Part shown: piece by piece, positions 57,509-64,000 of the stretch
Position numbering within the stretch: the stretch's first letter is position 1
How the letters are laid out: each line of letters opens with the position of its first letter
Source: Volutella citrinella
Lineage: Eukaryota; Ascomycota; Sordariomycetes; Hypocreales; Nectriaceae
Reading direction: 5' to 3'
NCBI GenBank assembly: GCA_034401135.1
Contig: JAWZSP010000008.1
Coordinates: forward strand, 868,001-932,000
DNA length: 64,000 nt
Made by a program: the position numbers and the translations under genes
The notes under the pieces: generated by a model
The model's input: the letters and a program-made list of their open reading frames with translations, nothing else
Database searches by the model: none
Told to the model about the DNA's origin: nothing

Positions 57509-59802
57509 GATTGCTTGCAACAGGGGCCGTGGCCGTTTGCTCAGTTGAGCTTCTATGCGGGATGATTGGTAAGGCAGCAGTCGGGGGGAATGGCGCCTTG
57601 GTGTTGTGTCGGGTGCTGCAACGGCGAACTCGTGGATGCAGAGCAGATGCAAAGAGTCGTCGCCCCGTGCACAAATACAGAAAGTGGGAAGGGTGACGAT
57701 GGGAATTTGGGGGGAAGTGGGCTAAAGCTGGCAGGGAGGGAGTGACGCTATCGGGTTGAGGGGTGCGTGCAGCGGGGGTGGTGTCCAATGCTCTCCAGTG
57801 CGTTTCTCCAGGGCAATAATAGCGGCTCAGCGTGGTAGCATGGGGTCGGGTGGCATGCGTCCACGTCCAAAGCCAAGATGCTGTTTAAGGTTTGCCTAGT
57901 AGGCCAGATATTATCACTTTCCAAGGTTCCCTAGGCCAGCTTGGGGAAAGAAAAAGAAGGGGGAAAAGAGGTCGCGTGAGGTCGGGGGGGGGAGCCGCCT
58001 CTTTAAGTACACAGCCCTAGTTACGCTCCGATACAACAGATACAGCCTACGATCCAAAGGGTCCCGACCGACGCAGGGCCATGCGGCGTGGGATAGAGGG
58101 AGAAAAAAAATTACCCCAGCCCAAAACTACCTTGTCCTTGCCCGTGCCTGTGCCTGTGCATGCAAGTAGCAGCATGGTACCGCTCGGTGTCAACGTTGAC
58201 CCCCATGGCCGACAAATCCATCAAATACACACGGACGTACATCCCAGGCACTCACGGGCGCGGCCATGGTGCTAGGGGGAGCACGGCTCACGGCTCACGG
58301 CGCACGGCTGGGCGACACCTTGGTAGGCCGATAGCGAGATAACCAACGAACGAATGGCCCGCCATTGGGTACTACTGCGAGCTAGGGCTTCTGCAGGAAG
58401 TGCACCACCGAGCCGCGCTGCCCCAATCCTGGTCCGGGCCTAGGTCATTCGGTTCAGGCGAGGTCTGGATCTCTGCACTCGCTGCTGCTGTTGGGAGAGG
58501 ATCCAGTGACATGGATGATACGCGAGGCATCCGGTTGGCTAGCCTCGTTGCGCTCCGGCGACGTCTGCCTCCATTGAGCAGGTAGCCGAGCATGTGGCCT
58601 TCATGAGCCCTTGGGAGACTTCAGTCCGTTCCTTATCTCTGAGTCCATGATACCGTCGTCCCATTTCACTGCATTCTCTGCCGTGAAGTGCCGCCAAAAT
58701 CGGCGCAGAGTGCTAGGATCAGACATTCAGCCTCTGGAACCCGATAGGTCGTAATCGACGCCACACCCATTGGTTCAATTCGTTGATCGCCCGCGGGCGT
58801 GTGCTCACCTGTTCTTGGTCTTGGCCTGGTGGTGTCTGGTGCCTTTCGCCTTCGTGCCAGGAATTACTGCCGAGTGGTGCGTGCTGTGCCACGTCCAGGT
58901 TTTGCCCGCCACCCGCCCGGGCAGCCGCATAGCCGGTGACGTAAAGAGCCGGTGGCTAGTGACGCTAGGCTGTTTCGGGCCCGCTCTCGGTGGCAGTTTT
59001 CGGCAGTGTCTCACATGGCCGGCGGGGCCTGCGTGGGAGGCCATGGAGGCCATTCGGACGACGCTGCTTTGTTTCGACGCAATTCTCGGTGGCATGCCCC
59101 ATACGTAACGTCTGCTCTGCAGCTGCTCGCGTGCATGAGCGACGCAAACTGTCATTTCATTCGCTACTCGCCCACACTCGACTCACACTGACGTTGGCAC
59201 TGCAACCAACCAGCCCGCCAGCTGACCGACAACCCGACTTTCACTCCATTACCCCCACACGCAGTCGGTACACGGATTGAAGGCATGTAATTACTTCAAC
59301 GCCTCTAAATACGGATGTATTTCTATCCGGCTTCTATGTCCTCAAATATGGACACAGATGCACCAAACATGAGTCGCCCTGTGATATCCTCACTCCCTCG
59401 CACATGTAGCCTCTATTCCTGTGCTTGTACTGCCCTCTCACTTCTTCAGACGACTTTATTCAGACGGTGGGATTCCAGGAGGAGCTGCCCCACGCCAAGT
59501 ACCGTCAGGCACCAAGCCGGACCCGAGAAAGGATCACGAAAAATCCACCACTACCTTCAAACTGCCACACCGAGAAGCCCCGGCGCCGTGGGGCCGGCAC
59601 GGCGCGGTGCGCAAGGGTCCCGGGGATGCATCCATCCATGAATCCCACTCTATCCCCGTTCCCCCAGCACCCGCCAGCTGCCCCATCCTCACGTCAGAAA
59701 GGTTGCTGCATGATGCCTTCTTCTGGTTAAGACTCATGTTACACCGAACATGAGACCCCCACGCCGAGCCGTGACAGCTGGTCCATTCTCCCCAGTGGGC
59801 CG
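57509..59802. other. gene-free stretch
   Basis: About 2.3 kb between the choline kinase start and the end of the HAD gene. It holds the choline kinase promoter. A short CACGGCT array lies at 58282-58309. No frame with a motif, no tRNA and no mobile element was seen. Confidence 0.5.
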
Positions 59803-61500
59803 TTACAGTCTTGCCGCCGCGGCTTCCTGCTCGCTTGGGTGTGCCATGACGGGCTCACCGGTGGCAGCAGCAGCATCAGAGCCATTGCTGGCTCGGACTT
59901 CCAGTCTCGGTACTTTGACGTAGCCCTTGGTGTGCGACAACGCCGACAACACCCAGTCGCGTGAGGCCTGCATGCCCTCGTTGTTGAGTGCCCACACGAC
60001 AGCGTCCACCACGTCGTCGACAATCACGGCAGGCTTGTGTCGCGGCTCCTTCTCTGCGCCCGTCTGCCGCCAGACGCCCGTGCGTACCAGGATCGGAACC
60101 CATTCGGTGCCATCATCAGCCGAGAAGTCATTGGCGCCCCGGATGTCGCTTTCCGGGTTGTCACCGATCATGTAGACACGTCGTAGGGGGTGGCATTTGG
60201 CTGTCTCGTGCTCGTCGCCCCGGGTGCACGCCATATCGTGGTAGTACCGAAGGAGGCGGTCGTGTGCGTACTTGTATGTGTGCTGAGAAGGCTTTCCAAG
60301 AGCGTCGAATTGCAATTCCATTCCATCTGTGACTGTGGCCCACATGCCCTTGAGCGCCTCCATGAAAGCTCCGGTGCCGAAGCGATTGACGGGATAGTTT
60401 GTCTTCCACAGCAGATCCATGTTGGAAATCCAAAGACCAGGCTGCCCATCCTGCTGCCAGCCATTGTTCGGTAGCGACTTGTCGCCATTCTTGTCCGAGA
60501 CTGTGCCCAAGTAGCCTTGGTGGGAAATGAGAAGATCATAGATTAGCTGGGTGTCGACAGACCAGTCTCGAGGATCGTTCCACACGAAGATCTGGTCAAT
60601 CTTCAGGGCGTCTGTAGGTATTTCTTTTGAGTATGGGTCGGCAAGAAGAGGAATCCTCTTTCCATCCGGCAATGGCATAGCCCTGCCATTAATGTCACCC
60701 TTGATGTTATCAAATGGGTACACATCAGGGCATGCTGCCAGAATATCAGCAGGTGTCACCACCTTCTTGAAACCATACCTTCTGATTGTTAGCTATGAAA
60801 TGACTTGTCGGAATTTCGGTCGGAGAATCACATACTGCAGAGCTACCTGTCGGGCCTGTTCGGGGTGAGAGCCCGTGATGAGCACTGTGCCCTGGCTCTT
60901 GACTGACTCATCCCAGGCGCTCATTGGAGTGTGCGACAGAATCATCCGGCCACGCACCACATCCTCGTGCTTCGCCAGCTGTAGCCGTTGCTGCAACGTG
61001 TCCGCCTTCGCATCTTCAGGTACGCAACCTCCGTTAGTCAAGAAAACGTATCGGACGCCGTTGCTGCGAAGCATCTTGACCACCTTTTCGGCGCCTTCCA
61101 CACGGTTGCGGCCCTGATACAAGACTCCATCGATGCTTCAGCTTGTTAGCCAACTGGTTGAACAGAGAGTTTCTTCGCGTTTATCTGGGTTTGTAGGTGC
61201 ATATTGCAGCTACCAACAGCAGCAAGGAAGGGGCGATGACACATACTCAAAGGCGAAGCCGATCTCAGAAAATAGCTTGCGGGCGGCATCGGTGGGGTCC
61301 TGGAGAGACTTTGCATCCAAATTTGACTCGATAGAAGCATCCAGCTTCTGCCTGGGCTGTTCCGCGCGTCTTGTCGAGACTTGAAAGTCCCGAGCTGCGA
61401 CTCGAGCTGCAAGGCCGGGGATCGGCGTCAGTCGGCGCGGCTGCAGCAACCAGCGACGCGCAGCGCATCGGCACTGGCCGAGCACTACCGACCGCTGCAT
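59803..61500 (-). CDS. HAD hydrolase, CECR5 type, probably mitochondrial
   Basis: A HAD-superfamily class IIA hydrolase of the CECR5/HDHD5 type, found in mitochondria. Its substrate is unknown. Exons are 61247-61500, 60836-61135 and 59803-60778, giving 509 residues. The first 30 or so residues are rich in Arg and Ala without acids, a mitochondrial targeting peptide. The nucleophile motif is Asp85 in FAFDIDGVL, formed across the first intron. The cap-side loop FLTNGG follows, and motif III is GDNPESDIRGAN near the C-terminal third. The last junction joins VALQ to YGFKK. A link to cardiolipin or phospholipid head groups has been suggested for relatives but cannot be shown here. Confidence 0.88.
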
Positions 61501-61968
61501 TGTTCAAGTGGAACCGGGTAAATCGGAATTCAATTGTAATTTTCAGCCAGTGAACGCGTTTGTTGAGTGGTGGCAGTGTGCAAGAGGCGGTTAGCAACTT
61601 GGCAGCTTGGAAGGTTAGTAGATAGCGAGCAGCTGTAAGCCAACATGGAAGGTGGCTTGTGAGTTGAGCCGCGACGTATCCACTGCCGGTGAGAATCCGC
61701 CAATAACAGCCCGGTCGTTTCGAACGTGTTCCATCGCAACTGCAGAACCCATTCAAATAGAACCCAACACTGGGTGAATTAATTGTACAATTCTTTGACC
61801 AGCCAGAACAATTGACTAGTATTTTGCGTATTTTGGTAATTGCATGACGAATTGAGTGGTTATTACAAGTGTGGCAGCTTTCTATCAACAGGGATAGTGG
61901 TACAGTACTTTACAGAACCGCCGTTTTCCATATCGTGACAATTTAAAACACCCCTCCTAGCCCTTTGC
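61501..61968. other. intergenic, HAD promoter
   Basis: About 470 bp between the HAD start and the SCO1 stop, both on the minus strand. Rather AT-rich toward SCO1. Promoter and 3' UTR are expected and nothing else was seen. Confidence 0.5.
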
Positions 61969-62977
61969 TTACTCCCCTTGCTTTCGGCCGGCTGCCCAGT
62001 CCTTCATATGAGCCGTGATGATCTGTGCGGCCTGCTCCGGGGAGTGTTGGCGGCCCAGCGCTTCGACGAAGTCGCCCTCGGGATCCATCAGGTAAAAGTA
62101 GATGCTGTGGTCAACCAGATAGTCCTGACCTGGCTTAACATCGCGGGGAGTGCTGAAATAGACACGGTACTTCTTGCAAAGCTCCTTGATCTCATCATAG
62201 GTACCAGTCAGGCCAATAAACTTGGAGTGGAACTCGCCCAAATACTCCTTGAGAGCCTTCGGGGTGTCACGGGCGGGGTCGCAGGTGATGAAGATGGGCA
62301 GAAGGGCGCCGGGGGCCTTCTCCTCGACGAGGTCGATCATGCGGGCCATCTTGTCAAGCTCCTCGGGGCAGATATCGGGGCAGCGAGTGAAGCCGAAGTA
62401 GACCTGTAATATCCCAATCATCAGTCACAGCTCATGAAGCGCCTCTGGCTTCTTCGGGGCTGATTGGCGATGCGCCAACTTACCAAGGAGTATTTTCCCA
62501 TCATCTTCTCGCTTGAGAACTTGTTGCCGTCCTGGTCAAGCAGCTCGAATGGACCTCCAACCTTTGGTCGTCCGACGCCCTTGGCAGCCTCCGCAATCCT
62601 CTTGCGTTGCATGCGACTCTTTTCGAACTCGAAATACCACACCAGACCTCCACAGGTACCAACGAACATCAGAGCAGCCTTCCATGAAAACGGCTGCGAA
62701 CATTTGTCAGCTTCCATATATTCCTCGGCCTGCCCTAAAAAGGGATTCGCTTTAGGTATCATACACCAGTGCTGTGCCGGCTCTTGGCCTGCTCGACCGT
62801 CTTGTACTTCCGTCGTTGGGTGATGGGCTGTCTCGACTGCATGGGCGCCCGCGGCAGCGTCGGCCGGAGCTGCTTGGGCTGCAGAGCGCTGCTAGAGAAG
62901 CAGCGCTGGCATTGGCGCGCAGGGAGCTGCGAAAACATGCCCTGCAGGGCTCTCGATGCCGCGATCGTCTTCGACAT
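61969..62977 (-). CDS. SCO1: SCO1, copper chaperone for cytochrome c oxidase
   Basis: Delivers copper to the CuA site of Cox2 in the mitochondrial intermembrane space. Exons are 62765-62977, 62484-62693 and 61969-62403, giving 285 residues. The N-terminus is an Arg/Gln/Ser-rich targeting peptide. One membrane helix (ALMFVGTCGGLVWYF) lies at about 78-92. The thioredoxin-like domain has the copper-binding CPDIC (Cys149, Cys153) and the distal His240 in LVDHS. PFELLDQDG and FITCDPARD are family marks. The start at 62977 was chosen because the frame upstream has no ATG. It diverges from the SPP1 gene over 383 bp. Confidence 0.94.
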
Positions 62978-63360
62978 GGCGGAATACTTGTCAAACAAGA
63001 ACTAGGTTCGACCAGGAGAATGGTGTGTCTTGTAGACTGACATATCTTCCGATGTGCTAAGCTCCCCAAAATTACCTACCGGCCTTTTTCCGGCTGTTGC
63101 GCATCGGCCAAGCAGAATTTCAGCTTAGTCATTCGCCACTGCACCCAAGGCGGGATGGCCCTGTCTTTCATGTTCAAGGGGGAGCGTCGCGACATGTAAT
63201 GATTACGAAGTATTAATTACTGGTTCACAATATTTACCTGTGGCGAGGAGTCGCTTTGAGTTAGGAGGCCCGGTCATCAGTGACCAATCAGTAGGCGGCG
63301 GGCACGGCAAACACAGAAAGATCCATCTTGTGTTGGTGCAGGCGGGCAAGCCGCTGAAGA
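62978..63360. promoter_or_regulatory. divergent promoter, SCO1 / SPP1
   Basis: A 383-bp interval between the two start codons, so the promoters are shared or overlap. It includes an AT-rich segment (about 63198-63235) near the middle. Confidence 0.5.
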
Positions 63361-64000
63361 ATGGACCAGAAACCGCCAACAATGGCACAAACGCCGTCTT
63401 CCACGTCGGCAGGCGACTTGCCAGGCGCGGAGAATGCAGGTGCTGATAGTAAAGCTGAGTCAATAGCCAACTCTACACCCGTCCCATCTTCCCCTCCTCA
63501 ACCTCCGCGGCCTACCACCGAACAACCCAGCATGCCAGCCAAGAAGAAAGGCACCGCCTCTACCATAAAGAAAGCACCTAAGCGGCCAAATAATGGCGGG
63601 CCTAGGCCCACGAAGAAGACAAAGCACACGAGTGCGCCAGAGGGTTCCGGGAATGGTTCCGATGAAGAAGACGATGAGGTGGACGATGGGCCCTACTGCC
63701 TCTGCCGTGGCCCAGACGACCATCGCTGGATGATTTTCTGTGAGAACTGCGAGGACTGGTTTCACGGCGAATGCATCAATCTAAGCAAAGATATTGGAGA
63801 ATCGCTCATCGAGAAGTTCATATGCCCCAACTGCACAAAGGGCAGTCTCGTTACGATTTACAAGAAGACTTGCGCACTCAACGCATGTCGAAAGCCATGC
63901 CGCTTGAGCCAGGGAGGCCAGAGTGTGTTTTGTTCCAACGAGCATGCTCAGACTTGGTGGGAGCGCATGGTGGCGAAGCTGCCGAAGGGAAAGGCCAAGG
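63361..64000 (+). CDS. SPP1: SPP1-like PHD-finger subunit of COMPASS, 5' part
   Basis: A reader subunit of the Set1/COMPASS histone H3K4 methyltransferase complex. The frame opens at the ATG at 63361 and is still open at the window end, so at least 213 residues are seen and the C-terminus is missing. The first 110 residues are Ser/Pro/Lys-rich with basic stretches. The PHD finger follows, YCLCRGPDDHRWMIFCENCEDWFHGECI..FICPNC, with the Cys4-His-Cys3 ligands in order. Next is a second Cys-rich zinc segment (TCALNACRKPCR..VFCSNEH), the layout of fungal Spp1 and animal CXXC1. The aromatic Trp in EDWFHG would form the methyl-lysine cage. Nuclear. Confidence 0.88.
   Translation, partial: MDQKPPTMAQTPSSTSAGDLPGAENAGADSKAESIANSTPVPSSPPQPPRPTTEQPSMPAKKKGTASTIKKAPKRPNNGGPRPTKKTKHTSAPEGSGNGSDEEDDEVDDGPYCLCRGPDDHRWMIFCENCEDWFHGECINLSKDIGESLIEKFICPNCTKGSLVTIYKKTCALNACRKPCRLSQGGQSVFCSNEHAQTWWERMVAKLPKGKAK

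Overview
The window is nuclear DNA from a filamentous ascomycete. The evidence is a set of short (about 45-75 nt) GT-AG introns with CTRAY-like branch sites, GC-rich codon choice, and fungal-specific families: a GH75 chitosanase, a LaeA-like methyltransferase, NIMA, an SLMAP/PRO45-type FHA protein and a TRI12-type transporter. The families fit Sordariomycetes, perhaps Hypocreales, but this is an inference from protein style. No genus can be named from the sequence alone.

Layout. From 1 to about 4.5 kb I recognise no gene. At 4.48-5.74 kb lies the wreck of an NFX1-type helicase gene whose core is missing but whose C-terminal RZ-type zinc finger is still open. From 6.1 to 18.3 kb is a carbohydrate-active region: a GPI-anchored GH5_5 endoglucanase, a 2EXR-domain protein, a cytosolic GH1 beta-glucosidase, an MFS sugar transporter and a cytosolic GH95 alpha-fucosidase. 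The last three look like an uptake-and-hydrolysis module for imported oligosaccharides. From 19.7 to 31.7 kb are a LaeA-like methyltransferase, an HSL-family alpha/beta hydrolase, an RTG2-like Ppx/GppA protein, a TRI12-type MFS transporter, a homocysteine S-methyltransferase and an SDR. From 33.3 kb to the end the genes are mostly housekeeping or regulatory: NC2-beta (DR1), an HST2-like sirtuin, a multicopper oxidase, MGR2, an FHA/coiled-coil/tail-anchor protein (STRIPAK type), a GH75 chitosanase, NIMA kinase, an ankyrin-BTB protein, choline kinase, a CECR5-type HAD hydrolase, SCO1 and the 5' part of SPP1 (COMPASS), which runs off the window.

Splice sites were assigned by eye. For every complete spliced gene model the summed exon length is a multiple of three, and the joined reading frame matches the family across each junction. 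Several genes use very small exons (13, 22, 27 and 30 nt), and two introns appear to be GC-AG.
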